From: Hyperoodon ampullatus
Taxonomy: Eukaryota > Chordata > Mammalia > Artiodactyla > Ziphiidae
Reading direction: 5' to 3'
Length of the DNA: 64,000 nt
Assembly: GCA_949752795.1 (NCBI GenBank)
Contig: OX457062.1
Span: 92,183,777 to 92,247,776, forward strand
The notes below the pieces were generated by a model. That model was not told where the DNA came from. It did no database searches and was given only the letters and a program-made list of their open reading frames with translations. The first letter of the stretch is position 1. Every line of letters starts with the position of its first letter. Positions 33,427 to 44,983 of the stretch are shown in pieces. A program made the translations under genes and the position numbers.

Positions 33427-33965
33427 TTTTTAGAGTACTTTTTGGTTCGCAACAAAATTGAGCAGAAAATAACACAAAATTCCCGTATACCGCCCCCCCC
33501 ACCCCGGCCAACATCTCCCACTGTCATCATCCCCCACCAGAGTGGGGCGTTTGTTACAGCTGATGAACCTACACTGACATATCAGTGTCCACAGTTTACG
33601 TTAAGGTTTACTCTTGGTGTCGTTTGTTCTGTGGGTTTGGACAAATGTTTAATGACACGTATCCACCACTGTAGTATCATACAGGATGTTTTCACTGCCC
33701 TGAAGATCCTCTGTGCTCTCCCTCTTCACCCCTCCCCAACCCCTCACCACAACCCCTGGCAACCACTCATCTTTTTACTTTCTCCATAGTTTTGCCTTTT
33801 CCAGGATGTCATGTAAGTGGAATCATACAGTATATAGCCTTTTTCAGATGGGCTTCTTTCACCTAGAAATATGCATTTAAGGTTCTCCCATGTCTTCTCA
33901 TGGCTTAATAGTTCCTTTCTTTTTTAGCATTGAATAATATTCCATTGTCTGGATGATGATATATC
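33427..33965 (-). mobile_element. Old L1 3'-UTR inserted in a MIR
   Basis: Reversed L1: 'ttggttcgcaacaaaattga' at 33442, C-rich run at 33488-33502, 'catcatcccccaccagagtg' at 33525, 'acatatcagtgtccacagtt' at 33577, 'ctttctccatagttttgcct' at 33779 and 'tgaataatattccattgtct' at 33932. The 115-residue frame at 33442-33789 is a chance frame over it. Confidence 0.88.
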
Positions 33966-34075
33966 CATTTTCATATGAGGAAAGCGAGGCTCTACACCAA
34001 AGTCAGAGTGAGCAGGGGCTGAGATTTGAGCTCCAGATCTCCTGATGCCAACTTGAGTGCTGTATTCACAAATCT
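33966..34075 (-). mobile_element. MIR SINE fossil, 5' half
   Basis: 'tcatatgaggaaagcgaggc' at 33971 and 'ttgagctccagatctcctga' at 34026 complete the MIR that begins at 33290. Confidence 0.75.
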
Positions 34076-34534
34076 ACAGTTGCTTCAGATAAGAACTCAG
34101 AGGACATTGTCTAAATATGTATGGATGCAAAAGGAGAGTGCATTGATGGCACCTCGGATAAATGGTGAAGTCTTTGGAGCTTCCTTTTTCGATAAGGCAT
34201 GTTTGGGACAAGCTGCCATTCTTCCTTTGGTGGTTCCAGGAATGTTTCATGGAGTGCAGAGTCCTTAGGAGGCTTTTAAAAGCTTCTTAATGAAAGAAAG
34301 AGACTGAGATTTGGAAATTTCCCAGGCATATGATGTAAATTGAGAAATGTAGAAGGACATGTGAGTAAGTCAACTTCTTGAGAAACTCCCATGCAAAGCA
34401 CATATAGTCTTATATACCAGTTATCAAAGTAGTACAACTAAAGGATGACAAAAACAGAACTCTTTCAACAGAATCAAATTTACATTTCTCTTATTTTTAT
34501 ATTTTTCTTCTCTACTGAACAATGGATCTAAAGT
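34076..34534. other. Unique sequence, no feature recognised
   Basis: No gene or repeat recognised. Confidence 0.45.
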
Positions 34535-34790
34535 GGGTATTAAGTTTGCATTTATTAAGTACTTACTGTGTGTCAGGCCTAGTGCTAATTGCTTTATATG
34601 TATTGATTTATTTAATTCTCATATGTTTATAAAGCAGGTTTCATTGTTCTGCCTATTCTACAGATAAGGAAATTCTGTGTCTAAAGAGAAGAGACTTGCC
34701 CGAGATCAGACAGAAAATATTTAACGGAGTGAAGTTTGAACCCATGTTCATCTGATTTCAGAACCAGACTCTTATTTACTATGTTTTGTA
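34535..34790 (-). mobile_element. MIR SINE fossil, near full length
   Basis: 'tattaagtacttactgtgtg' at 34553, 'tatttaattctcatatgttt' at 34608, 'ctacagataaggaaattctg' at 34659, 'gacttgcccgagatcagaca' at 34692 and 'gaagtttgaacccatgttca' at 34731. Confidence 0.9.
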
Positions 34791-35139
34791 GAATCTGGCA
34801 TCCAAAGTGTATTAAGCTGATGTTAATTATCCTTCATCACATTTGATCATCCTCTCTAGACTTCTGAAAAGAGTCATGCAGGAGAACTTAGCATCAGTGA
34901 ACAAGCACTAAATCTGTCATTCAATAAGGATGTGCTAAGTACTTCAAGTTGCCCAAATGTGGCCTCGATACTTGTGATAAGAGAAAGGAGAAACATGTTT
35001 TATGTCTTTGATATATCTGCAGTTATGTGTAGTTACACCAAACATTTCCACTTCTTAAAAGTAGAGAAGTAAAGTTATATTGTGAGTTGGCAAATTGGCC
35101 AACTCTCGTATATTACATCAACAGCCGTTAATGAATAGA
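34791..35139. other. Unique sequence, no feature recognised
   Basis: No gene or repeat recognised. Confidence 0.45.
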
Positions 35140-35340
35140 AGAGAAGCCAACATTTATTGAACACCATGGCAACAGTTTTATTCCCTCAATGATGAGGCAT
35201 CATTTTGTTCATTTTAGAAGTAAGAAAACCAAAGCTCAGAAAAGTGATTCGTTCAATTACCAAAGAGTCAGTAAGTGGTAGAGCTAGGATTCCCACTCAC
35301 ATCTGTTTGGCTCAAAAGCCTTTGCCCTCTCTAGTACATC
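35140..35340 (-). mobile_element. MIR SINE fossil
   Basis: 'ccaacatttattgaacacca' at 35147, 'agaagtaagaaaaccaaagc' at 35215, 'cagtaagtggtagagctagg' at 35270 and 'tttgccctctctagtacatc' at 35321 follow reversed MIR. Confidence 0.85.
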
Positions 35341-35599
35341 CTAATGCTTCTTATTAAGCTCACTTTTCTGGATAAATGTTGCTTCTGTTTTTTACACGTT
35401 GGCCATGTTGAATGTGGTACTCTCGGGTGCCTTGTAAAGACAGACATGGTTATTAAAAATGCCTATGAGGAGAAAAGATGTCAGGACCATGATGTAAGTT
35501 TAATGGTGGCTCTGAAATACTCAGGTGCTCTGTTAAGGGAACACTCAGATTTACCGGTCCTATTCTCTAAACTTCATATTCTCTTTCTACAAGGTGAGT

Positions 35600-35742
35600 G
35601 GAAAAAATAGTGTCATAAGGACTCAGAAGTCTTGCCTTATCTATAAATTAGCTGTATGGCTTTTTGCAACTTTGGACATTGGTTTTCCTCAGTTGCAAAA
35701 TGAGAAGGGATTGGACACATCACGTTCCTCGGCCTGTGATTT
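35600..35742 (+). mobile_element. MIR SINE fossil, 5' half
   Basis: 'attagctgtatggctttttg' at 35647 and 'tcctcagttgcaaaatgaga' at 35686 match the MIR core; the 3' part has gone. Confidence 0.6.
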
Positions 35743-35984
35743 TATAACACACCTCTGATTTGAAAGTGTGCTTCAGCTGAATCTTCTTAATTCAGGCGTG
35801 TAAGCTGGATCTTATTTTCTTATTTTTCACTCTCATCACAGAGCATCAGTTACACTTAGACAGCCTTCAATGCTTTCTGTACTTGTGGTGACTTACGTTT
35901 GTGTAGCTCTCACTGGTTTCTAAGGTTCCGTTACACACTGTGTCTCGTTTTCTCTCTCAGTAACCTAGATGAACAGAGGCAGCA

Positions 35985-36160
35985 TCAAACATAGGTTTGA
36001 GTTACTTCACTTCTTCATCTGCAAAATGTGCATGATATTAGCGTCTGTCTCCTCAACTGGCTGTGAGGAAAAAAATAAGATCATGCACATAGCATGCTTA
36101 GCAGGGGGTCTGCCAGCATAATCAGTGCTGAGCATGTGTCGGCTATTTTTTGGTGTTTTC
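35985..36160 (+). mobile_element. MIR SINE fossil, 3' half
   Basis: 'cacttcttcatctgcaaaat' at 36008, 'ctcctcaactggctgtgagg' at 36048 and 'gcacatagcatgcttagcag' at 36084 are in MIR order. Confidence 0.7.
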
Positions 36161-36354
36161 CTCCAGATCCACATGTTCCTGATGACAGGGTTGGTCTAGA
36201 ACCTCAGTGCTCAACTCAAAGAGAAGTGCTCTTACTCATACACTCTCCTGTTTTTCAAGGTCTGGGAGAGAAATTAGAAGGAAAATGTCTTCTGGGCAAA
36301 GAGTGGACCATTGGCTTTAATCTTGGGGCCATAAGTGCTGATATATCCAGTCAG

Positions 36355-37460
36355 TATGTCTTACAGTCACCCCCTCTGGGTTAGGCACTGTGCTAGGTGC
36401 TGAGGATGCTAAAATATAAGGATGGCCCAGTCTTTATATGCAGAGAGCTCACACATAGTGTGAGAGACGGATATGTAAAAAACAGTGTGCCAGGCTTTCA
36501 ACAAATGTCATTTTAAATGAATAATGAAAGCAAGTGCAGGGTGCCTTGGCATGGATAAAGAAGGAAGCACCTAGGTGCCAGGGGAATTTGGCAAAGTTCT
36601 GCTTGAGCTGGGAGTCCTGACTGATGAGTTGGTGTTAGCAAGACAAAAGGCTGGAGGAAGGAAGGACATTACAGATAGTGGGAATGGCGTGTATCATGGA
36701 AAGAATGTGAGAGAACAGGACACACTCAGGGAATGCAAGTACCTCCCTATGCCTGGAGCCCAGTGAGAGTCTGAGGGGTTGACAGAAACTGAATCTGAGG
36801 AAGAGGGTAGGAGTCAAACTGCAGAGGGACTGTATACCACGTAAGGGGCTGGACATTTATCTTGAAAGCAATGGAGTAACATTTCATGATTTCGAACAAC
36901 CGAAAAATGGCATGTTTGTTTATTGTAAGAGAGTATTCTGGTGTTTATGTGGAGAAGGATTGGAGATTACAGTTACTGGAAGCAGGGTTTAGATTACTGC
37001 TACTGTCTAGGCAAGAGAGACTTTGGATACAGATTAAGACTTCAGCAGAGGCCTTGGACAATTGCCTAGGTCGATGAGCTCTTTTGGAGATATTTGGGGG
37101 AGGATTGGTTACTGGGAGTGGAGAGTAATTTAGAGGCAGGAAGTGGAGTTGACTCCCAGGTTTCCAGCTTGGGTGACAGTGAATGGTTGGCCATTATTGG
37201 CAAAAGGCAAAGAATGTCATGCGTTAGGGGGAGAAAAGGGTGCTGATGATAGCTCTTTTTTAGCCATGTTGAGTTTTAGTTTCCTGGGGGTCATTGAAAC
37301 AAGTCTTGGGGGACTTTGAAAATATCTCTCTGGTGTTCTGGGGAGAAACCTAGGCTAACAAAAGGAATATGAGTGAGCAGTGTCAGGAAAGTGGGTAGAG
37401 GTTGAAGCTTCAGCTATGGAATGGCCCAGGGAGAATGGGAGTGAGAAGTCGTTTTGCTTT
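36355..37460 (-). mobile_element. Long L2 fossil, about 1.1 kb
   Basis: An unusually long run of reversed L2. It starts with 'gggttaggcactgtgctagg' at 36378 and passes 'gggaatgcaagtacctccct' at 36729. Next are 'ggggctggacatttatcttg' at 36845 and 'tgactcccaggtttccagct' at 37150. The last clear matches are 'agccatgttgagttttagtt' at 37262 and 'gagtgagcagtgtcaggaaa' at 37371. It covers much of the L2 3' kilobase. All frames over it (36575-37077) are spurious. Confidence 0.85.
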
Positions 37461-39994
37461 GCCTGTGTTTGCAGAGACCAGGGAGTTTCGCTACAGGAAT
37501 GAGATTGTTGGAGAAAGCTCCTCTAAGAGCCACAGGTCCAGGCATATCACTGGGTCTGCAGAGTAATCAGGGAACGATGAGGCAGCCAGGAGGTGATTTA
37601 GGCTTCCTCCTCCCACCCCTGCTCACCTCTGCCGTGTCACTGCTCTCCTGAGGCTGAATCAAATAAAGGTAAGGAGAAGGGAAACAAGAGAGTGCACTGG
37701 GCTCCATGTGAAAGACCCATAGTTTATTAGGACTGTAGGTGAACCCATTAAACTGTTGGTTGTCATGATGCTATTGTGTTATTTTTGAGTGTGTGTTCCC
37801 ATTCCCAGATGCTGTTAGGGATGGTGGCCAATTGACCATCTTAATTATGGTCAGTATTCTTTTATGTGTGAGGCATGTTTTATAAAATTTAGTTGTTTTA
37901 TTACAAAAAAAATTAAAGACTCTTCCCCGCCTCCCCCCACCAAGTTCCTTCCTCCAGAAAGCTGCTCCAGAGTCAGTAGTTCTCTGGATATTTTTCTCGG
38001 AAGAACTTCTCTTTTCAGTCCAGAATTTTATCAGCGATTCTTATGCTAAGAGGGGTCAGAAGATGAGGCATTTCTCACGTTACCCTTGAAGCTACTCATG
38101 AATAATGGCCTATATCACCTCCATTGTCTGCCCCCCAAACATGAGCAAACAGACAGGAAGGCAGAGGAGAAATTAAAGATCGCTGGATGAGCCAGAGGGG
38201 CAGTCTAAGGCTGAGATAGTAGGAATAGGTGAAAAATGCAAGATGGGGCGGAGGGTGATGCAGGGGTAAATGCTTGAGTAGATTAATCAACAGATAGAGA
38301 ATAAGCCAGATTCCCTGGTTTAAAAGCAAGCAAGAAGAACAACAGAAAAGTATTGTGAAATACTTCACAGTGAGATTAAGGGCATCCCTACCAAAGAGTG
38401 ATGTAGCTAAAATAAATGAGGGATCATTATTCCGGGCTGAATGCATAATGGATTAAGAAGCTCACAGGGCTTTTCACCGCCCCTTCATACCGTTACTGGT
38501 GATTTATGCTGCTGTTTCTGCTGGGGGGCGGGTGGTGGAATCTGCCTCTCAAAATACTTTCCTCCTTCATCAGTGAGCTGATTTCCTTAGGCCCCACTGG
38601 GGTTTTAGGTTTGTAGGGGTTGAAGAGACAGGAGAAGGTACTAAGAGGGGCGACAGAAGTCCACATAGTTCCACACCGGGCTGGGGGGCCAGTCGGACCC
38701 ATCCTGGGACATGCAGTTCCGTTTCTTTGTGGGAAAGCTGCGTGTATTTTTTTTTGCTGCCTACAGGTGATGCTGTGTATGAAAACTGCCTTTTCCTAAC
38801 TTGAAAGCATCACACCTGCCTATCAGAAAACTCATCCAGGACTCTCAAGAGGGAGGCAACATTTAAAATGAAAACTTGGCGGGGTTTCAGTGCTGTGCTG
38901 GCTGAGTCATTTTGTAGTGAGGGGAGGCAACAAAGAACACACCAACCGAGGAGGTCACGGAGTGTGACGAGGATCTGTGAGGAGGCCCGCCGTGCTGCCG
39001 CGCGCGAGAAAACCAAGCCCTTTGTGCTGGGGCTCGAGTCCAGGGGGTGATGGATGCTTTAAGTGCAGAGGAGGCTCAGACCATCCTGTCCTGTGGCCTG
39101 GCTGCCGCTGGGCCCTGTGAGCTGACTGGCCAGGGGGCGGGGGTCTGGCCTTTTGTTTCAGTGTCTTCCAAGCAGTGACATCAGATTTGATGGGGTCTTG
39201 GCATCTTCCGAGAGGCAAATTTTATGGTCCTGTGTTTCTTATTAAAGCTTGTTAGAAGTAAGTAGAAAGGAGCCCTTTAATCCTAACGGGGAGCGAGAGC
39301 TGAGACTTTTGCATGAGAATAAGGATAAAACCACAGTAAAATCACTGCAACCCTCCAAGCCTTTCTTAAAAGGTTACCTCACGCAATAGCACCATGAAAA
39401 CAGGAAGAGAGTAAAATAGCATTGCACGCTGGCCTGAATCTTCCTTGTTTTGTTTTTAAACAAGTATTTTAAGGCAACAGTTTCTTCTCCCTACCCACCC
39501 TTGTCAGCCCAGCACTAGCGAATGTAAACCAGTGGCTGCGCTCCGGGGTCCTCTGAGAATATGCTTTGATTTAGCGGCAGTGGTGGCAGTTATGATGGCG
39601 GTGGAGGGGATGGTCTTCCGTTCCAGAGCTGAGAGGGATCTGATATGTGCAGAGTATCTCTCGAGTGACATGGTTCAGGATTGTTCTAAGGACTGGCTCA
39701 TACTCACATCATGGACTCTTTGGATTAAAACGGTAACAAATCAGAATCTACCGAATCAGAATTAGACATGGAAAGGGCTTTGTAAGGTCTTTCTTGTCCA
39801 TCGCACATTGCTGGGCTGAGAAGCCCTTCAATTACCCTAGACAGATGAAAATCTCCACCATTGGACCCTATGTCCTTCCTTTAAATAAGAACCAGTATAC
39901 AGTATTAAACACTCTCCTGAAATGACTGCCTAGCCCTACCTAGCCAAGAATGGCTCAGTTTTGTTATACTCGGAACACTTTCTCTCTTTTTCTT
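37461..39994. other. Unique sequence, no gene recognised
   Basis: About 2.5 kb without recognisable transposons after 37,660. Holds a small CpG cluster near 38944-39009. Open frames (38096-38446, 38868-39218, 39532-39765) overlap in opposite orientations and match no family I know. Confidence 0.45.
38903..39010. promoter_or_regulatory. Candidate regulatory spot: AP-1 site beside a small CpG cluster
   Basis: A perfect AP-1 heptamer, tgagtca, lies at 38903-38909. From about 38944 to 39009 there are nine CpG dinucleotides in 66 bp, ending in 'ccgcgcgcgag', outside any SINE and in otherwise CpG-poor DNA. This is compatible with a small unmethylated enhancer. No initiation signal or exon is visible. 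Confidence 0.25.
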
Positions 39995-40370
39995 AACCTA
40001 CTGAAATCTTACAGATATATGGATGAATTGAATCATTCATTTATCCAACAGGTATTGATATATTAAGTGCCTAGAGTGGGCACAATGCTAAACGGAGCAC
40101 TGTGGTGAATACAAAAGAAATAAAGGAATAGTCCTAGTCCTTGATGAGTGTATCATATTGAACAGGCAAGAAGGTAATTCATTAAGTGCCTAGAGAACAA
40201 TGCAGCCCAGTGCAGTGGAAGTATGATACTGGGGTAGGGGGAGGGGGTGAGCAGGGGGATGACACAAGCTCTGGGAGGGAAGGCAGTCTCATGGAACAAG
40301 GCCCGTCTTGGATTGGCTTTTGAGGAATGGATTTAAATTGGTAGAAGGATGAGGGTTTGGGAGAAACATC
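39995..40370 (-). mobile_element. L2 3'-region fossil
   Basis: 'tcattcatttatccaacagg' at 40034, 'agtgcctagagtgggcacaa' at 40065 and 'gatgacacaagctctgggag' at 40258 follow reversed L2; 'aggatgagggtttgg' ends it. Contains a G-rich stretch at 40231-40258. Confidence 0.8.
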
Positions 40371-40869
40371 TTAACTTCTGTGTAGACTGTATAGGAATTT
40401 AAGATTCCTTTCTTCCTTAGCGGCTGCTCCTATCCAAGCTGTAGGGACCATCTCATCTACTTTATAACCCATACTCTCCATCCTTCCCCAACCAAGGGTT
40501 CTGTTATTCACGTTGGCAGTGCTTTGTGCTGGTTGCTCTCCAAACAGGACCCTGTCTGTGAGATGCAGATTAGGTGCTGTAGAGGAATTGGTTCCATGGA
40601 AAAGGCTCTATGAATGCCTGCCTTGCCATTCTTCCCTAGTGGTGGCCGGTACTAGACTGGTGTTTCTTTCCACCTTTATCCCTTTCAATGAAGAGCTGGT
40701 AAACTTAAGTAGTCAGTTGTTCTCCCGTTATAGAGCATGGGCCCCACTAATTACAGCATCATTTCTGCTGGTCAATATCAATAATTTCTTCAACCTCATG
40801 GATTGCTTCCTTCAAGTCAACGTTCATGAAAATTTTATACTCGAAGCTGGCGTTGCATCTTTTATATCA
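40371..40869. other. Unique sequence with a 119-residue chance frame
   Basis: The plus frame at 40513-40872 (119 residues) is the longest in unique DNA of this part. It has no recognisable domain, no signal peptide and no clear splice or promoter context, and it ends at the border of an L2. I do not call it a gene. Confidence 0.35.
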
Positions 40870-41135
40870 TGATCATGTCAGCTTAAATACCACTTCCTCA
40901 GGGAGGTCTTCCCTGAAAATCCACATAATCTTTTTCTCTTCTCAACCATGGTACTTCAGTCACAATTGGTGATGATATATTTACCTGTGTGGTTACCAGA
41001 GTAGCGTTTGAGTCTCCCACTAGAAGGTAAGATCCATGAGTCAGGAACATAACATGCCTTGTTCACTGCTATACACTTAGCCCCTACCCTAGGTACAGAA
41101 ATAAATGTTTGATGGCTGGAGGAATGAATTGAAAA
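40870..41135 (+). mobile_element. L2 3'-end fossil
   Basis: 'cacttcctcagggaggtctt' at 40891, 'cccactagaaggtaagatcc' at 41017, 'gttcactgctatacacttag' at 41061 and 'gtttgatggctggaggaatg' at 41108: a clear plus-strand L2 terminus. Confidence 0.9.
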
Positions 41136-41584
41136 ATAAAAGTGTGAGTGGGTAGAGATGCATGGTCTTGGGAACTAGGATACCTTGGGATGATTATCAG
41201 AGGCAGGGAGGTTTCTGGCTGCTGGCTCTGAAATCACCCATGGGATCTCGAAGAAAGCAGTCGAGAAAGAAGCCTGCTGTGACAGTCTAGAGAAATGTCA
41301 TCCCTGTGCCCTGTGCATGAAGTCAGCAGATCCTTGGAACTGGCATCCCAACTGTTTTAGAGGTGTTCCCTTTTCTGTGATTACAGGCTGGATGCCTCTA
41401 ACATTGCCACAGGAGTCCATTTTATTGCAGTGTGGATTTTCCATTAGGGATGCGGAAATCAGCTCGGAAAATCAGGTTTAGTTATAGCATATTTCCAGAG
41501 GAAAAGAAATTTCCTCTTATCTTATGTTTTCAGTTTCTTACAGACTTTTGACCTGGGGAGCTCAGCCGTGCATTCTGAGTACGA
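41136..41584. other. Unique sequence, no feature recognised
   Basis: No gene or repeat recognised. Confidence 0.4.
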
Positions 41585-41800
41585 AAACAATAACAATAAC
41601 AGCTAATTTTTATAGACAGGCACTGTTCAAGTGCCTAAGTATATAATTTCATTGAATCTTCAAAACAGCCGTATGGAGTAGATATCGTTGTAATCAAATG
41701 CCCATTTGGTAGAGGAGGTATAGAGGGAGGCATCAGAACAAACAAGTAATAGGGCTGGCGTTTGAGCCCAGATTTAATTCTCCACCTCACATTCCCTATC
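41585..41800 (-). mobile_element. MIR SINE fossil
   Basis: 'aataacagctaatttttata' at 41594, 'aatttcattgaatcttcaaa' at 41645, and 'atagggctggcgtttgagcc' at 41749 are reversed MIR. Confidence 0.82.
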
Positions 41801-41814
41801 TGCCTCCTAACACA

Positions 41815-42072
41815 GGCTAATATTCAAATGCTACCCATGTATCGGACCCAAATATATGGACCAAATATGTTTTCTTATTTAGTTTTATAACAACCCTATG
41901 AGGTGAATACAACTACTGTGCCCATGTTACAGGTGAAAGCACTGAGGCTCAGAGAGGCTAGGGAACTTACTCAGGACCACACAGCTAGTTTTTGTCACAG
42001 TTAGACCTAAGCTTCGATCGGCTTCCCTCTAAAGGCCATATTTCCAGCCACTGTACCTTGCTCCCTACACTG
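41815..42072 (-). mobile_element. MIR SINE fossil, second in tandem
   Basis: 'tatttagttttataacaacc' at 41876, 'gtgaaagcactgaggctcag' at 41933 and 'ggaccacacagctagttttt' at 41974, ending 'cactgtaccttgctccc'. It lies just after another MIR in the same orientation. Confidence 0.88.
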
Positions 42073-43044
42073 TCCCAGAAACGCCCCGTGTGGACCATTC
42101 AGTGTCGTGGCATCGAGGGGCTAGTTAATTGTGTGCCAGGCAAAAGCAGTAGAAAGCTGACAAGTTTTGCTACCATTATGCCACAGCCTTCCTTTCCCTG
42201 TACCTTAAAAAGGGGGAAGCGTTCTTTCTTTTGACTACCCTGCATCATCAATTGACCTGTTTTCCCTAATTGGAAACCCTCACATTTCCAGTACTAGCAC
42301 ACTTCTGGTAAATGAGCTATTTCAGTTTTCATCCTTTCCACTTGAACTGATGCTGGCGTTGCAAAGGGAGAAGGTGGCCTGAGGCAGGTGTTCCTCTCCT
42401 TTTATTTCAGACCAAACTCTATCTTTGTACCTATGAAAAATAAGGAAATTTAAATGATCCAAGACAGCTCTCTGTAATAAATTCATCATGTATTTCTTTG
42501 GGGAAATCTAAAGCGTAGTTAAGTTTCTGCAAACTAGATGCCCAAATGCATTTGTGCTCCTTGGCCTGGACTCAGTCTGTCACCCATGCATCGTCCATGT
42601 GCTGGCTCAGGAGGCCAGCCCGATTCCCCCACCCTCTACACCCCCATGTTCTGTCTTCTTCTCTTCAAGATGCTTTGGCTCCTGTCTTCATCTGGTTCTG
42701 TAAGGATGAGCTCAAGCTTGGTCTGATCTCTTCAAACTTTAATTTGTAAATGCTCTTGTCAGTACCTGGGTCTTGACTTTCTCCTGCAGAGTTTTACTTG
42801 ATTAACCCCTATGACTCCTGCCTTCCCCTGTTGCCTTAAGGTAGAATCTTCTGCCTTAATCTCAACCCCTCTGAATTCAATTTCAGCCCTTTGGCCATCA
42901 AGGCCCATCCAGAGACCCAGCTAGTTTTAGCAGCTGCCTTTATCACCCCCAACATCAGCAGTACAACTTGGCCCAATCCTTAATAATAGGATATTTTTGT
43001 CTCACTGTGATAGCAGAAGTCTTTCAGTCCCAGGGATGATGAAA
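42073..43044. other. Unique sequence, no gene recognised
   Basis: Two overlapping frames at 42538-42749 in different phases are not convincing. No repeat recognised. Confidence 0.4.
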
Positions 43045-44250
43045 TAGAAAAATGCTTTGACAGTTTCATTTATTAGAAAGAATTTAAATACAAACATCTG
43101 AATGGAATAGGTGGTCCTGAAACAAGTTTGAATATGTATACTTTATTATACTTAAAATATCAGTGGAGATCAGGATGAAAGGTAGGGAAATTGCCAGTTG
43201 AAGGGGAAAAGCCCCCTCAGGTTATATCCTTATCCCATAAAATGCACCAAAATAAAGGTTAGTTATATTACATGCAAAAATTCTTCATATAAAATAGCTT
43301 GAGGACCATACAGGTGAATATTTGTGAGTGAAAAGTACTTCAAAGTATAAAACCATCTGACGATATCACAAAGGAAAATACCAATAAATTTGCATATATA
43401 GAATATAAAGGTTCTACAAACAAAAAAATCATAAACAACTTAAAAAACATATTTCCAGTAGTTGATAAAGGGTATATATGTAGATATGTGTGTGTATAAG
43501 ATATACATATGCATGTATGAACCTTATGACTGAATAAGAAAAACAATAGCAACATAGTAAGGAAATGAAAAAAGGCAAACTGGTAACTAATAAAATAAAA
43601 AAGAATAAGTGGTCAGTGAATTCTTAAAAGATCAGTCCGATCTCACTAGAATTCAAAGAAATACAAATTAAACAGCACTACTAAATATGTAGTAGGTATT
43701 AAAATAAGTAAAACAACTAGTGAGACTGCAGAGAAATAAAAATTTCCTCCAATAGTTAAGTATGTAAATTGGCAGAAACTTTCTAAAAAGCAATTTAGCA
43801 AGATGTAAAAAAAAAAAAAAGAAAACACTTTGATCCAATAATCCCACTTTCTATACTAAGAAAAGTAGTCAAATAGTTATATAAAAAGATGTCTTTTACA
43901 ACCTTATGTATAATACAAATCCTAAATACATACTAAATGCCCAATATTGGGAAAATAGTTAAATAACATCTGTCGAATAGAATATTACATAATGTTTTAA
44001 TATGTTTTGAAGGATATTTAAACACCACAAGTGCTTCAGTTATGGTGTTAAACTGAAAGTAGGAAGCAAAATTATTTACATTTTGATCCAAATGCTGTAA
44101 AAAAAAAATCCCACATATTAATACATAAACACCCACATTTGTAAAAGAGGGAACTCTATTAAAATACCAAAAGTGGTTATCTTTAATTGCTATTATCATG
44201 GGTAATTTTAATTGTCATCTTTAATTTTTTTTTTCTAAAATTTTGGTAGC
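43045..44250 (+). mobile_element. Old L1-type fossil (HAL1 or L1ME-like)
   Basis: AT-rich and worn, but in the order of an old L1 3' region: 'gaatataaaggttctacaaa' at 43400, 'aattcaaagaaatacaaatt' at 43650, 'tttgatccaataatcccact' at 43830, 'ctaaatgcccaatattggga' at 43933, 'tagaatattacataatg' at 43978 and 'cattttgatccaaatgctgt' at 44080. Small minus frames over it are spurious. Confidence 0.65.
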
Positions 44251-44742
44251 AACTGTGTTACTATTATAATCAGGAAAAGTAATAAACATTATTAAAATGT
44301 GTGTACCTTCTTTACTTGAAATTTTGTTTCGAGTGTCTGTTCAATATGAGGAGAGAGAGGCAGACAGGAGGGTGTCTGCCTTCCTTCCCTTGTAGGATCT
44401 GGGCCAGAGAAGGTTGTTTGTGAAGCAGGGAACGTGCATCTCCAGGGTAGTAGACAGGAGTCCTGGTGAGTTGCATATGTCAGCATATGTCACACAGGGC
44501 CAGAGAAAATAAAGACCAATATCAAAAAGAGTGTTGCTAGCATTAAACCAGATGAAAAGACTACTGAAATCTGTTCCTCTCTAAGAAATTTCTGGATCCA
44601 GACATATCTAATCTCACAAACCTGTTCTCCTCCTGAAAGCTATCCTAGATGCAAAACGAGTATCTGGTTTTTCAATTCTAGATTTTCTAGCAAACTACTC
44701 ACCTGCCTGTATTGTAATTGTTGTGACGGCAGACTCTTGCAC
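44251..44742. other. Unique sequence, no feature recognised
   Basis: No gene or repeat recognised. Confidence 0.4.
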
Positions 44743-44757
44743 TAGTCTGTAGGCTTT

Positions 44758-44968
44758 TTTTTTTTTTTTTTTTTTTGCGGTATGCGGGCCTCTCACTGCT
44801 GTGGCCTCTCCCGCTGCGGAGCACAGGCTCCGGACGTGCAGGCCCAGCGGCCATGGCCCACGGGCCCAGCTGCTCCGTGGCATGTGGGATCCTCCCGGAC
44901 CGGGGCACGAACCCGCGTCCCCTGAATCAGCAGGCGGACTCTCAACCACTGCGCCACCAGGGAAGCCC
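44758..44968 (-). mobile_element. CHR-type SINE, short form
   Basis: T-run at 44755-44776, body 'gcggtatgcgggcctctcac', head ending 'ccaccagggaagccc' at 44968. Target-site duplication tagtctgtaggcttt (44743-44757) versus tagtctgtaagcttt (44969-44983), one mismatch. Frames on both strands are SINE-derived. Confidence 0.97.
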
Positions 44969-44983
44969 TAGTCTGTAAGCTTT

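Noticed and set aside
39532..39765. 77-residue frame beginning in GC-rich sequence
   Set aside because: No promoter, no domain, and no continuation with splice signals.
40513..40872. 119-residue plus-strand frame in unique DNA
   Set aside because: No domain, no conserved start or splice context, and length within chance for 64 kb read in six frames.
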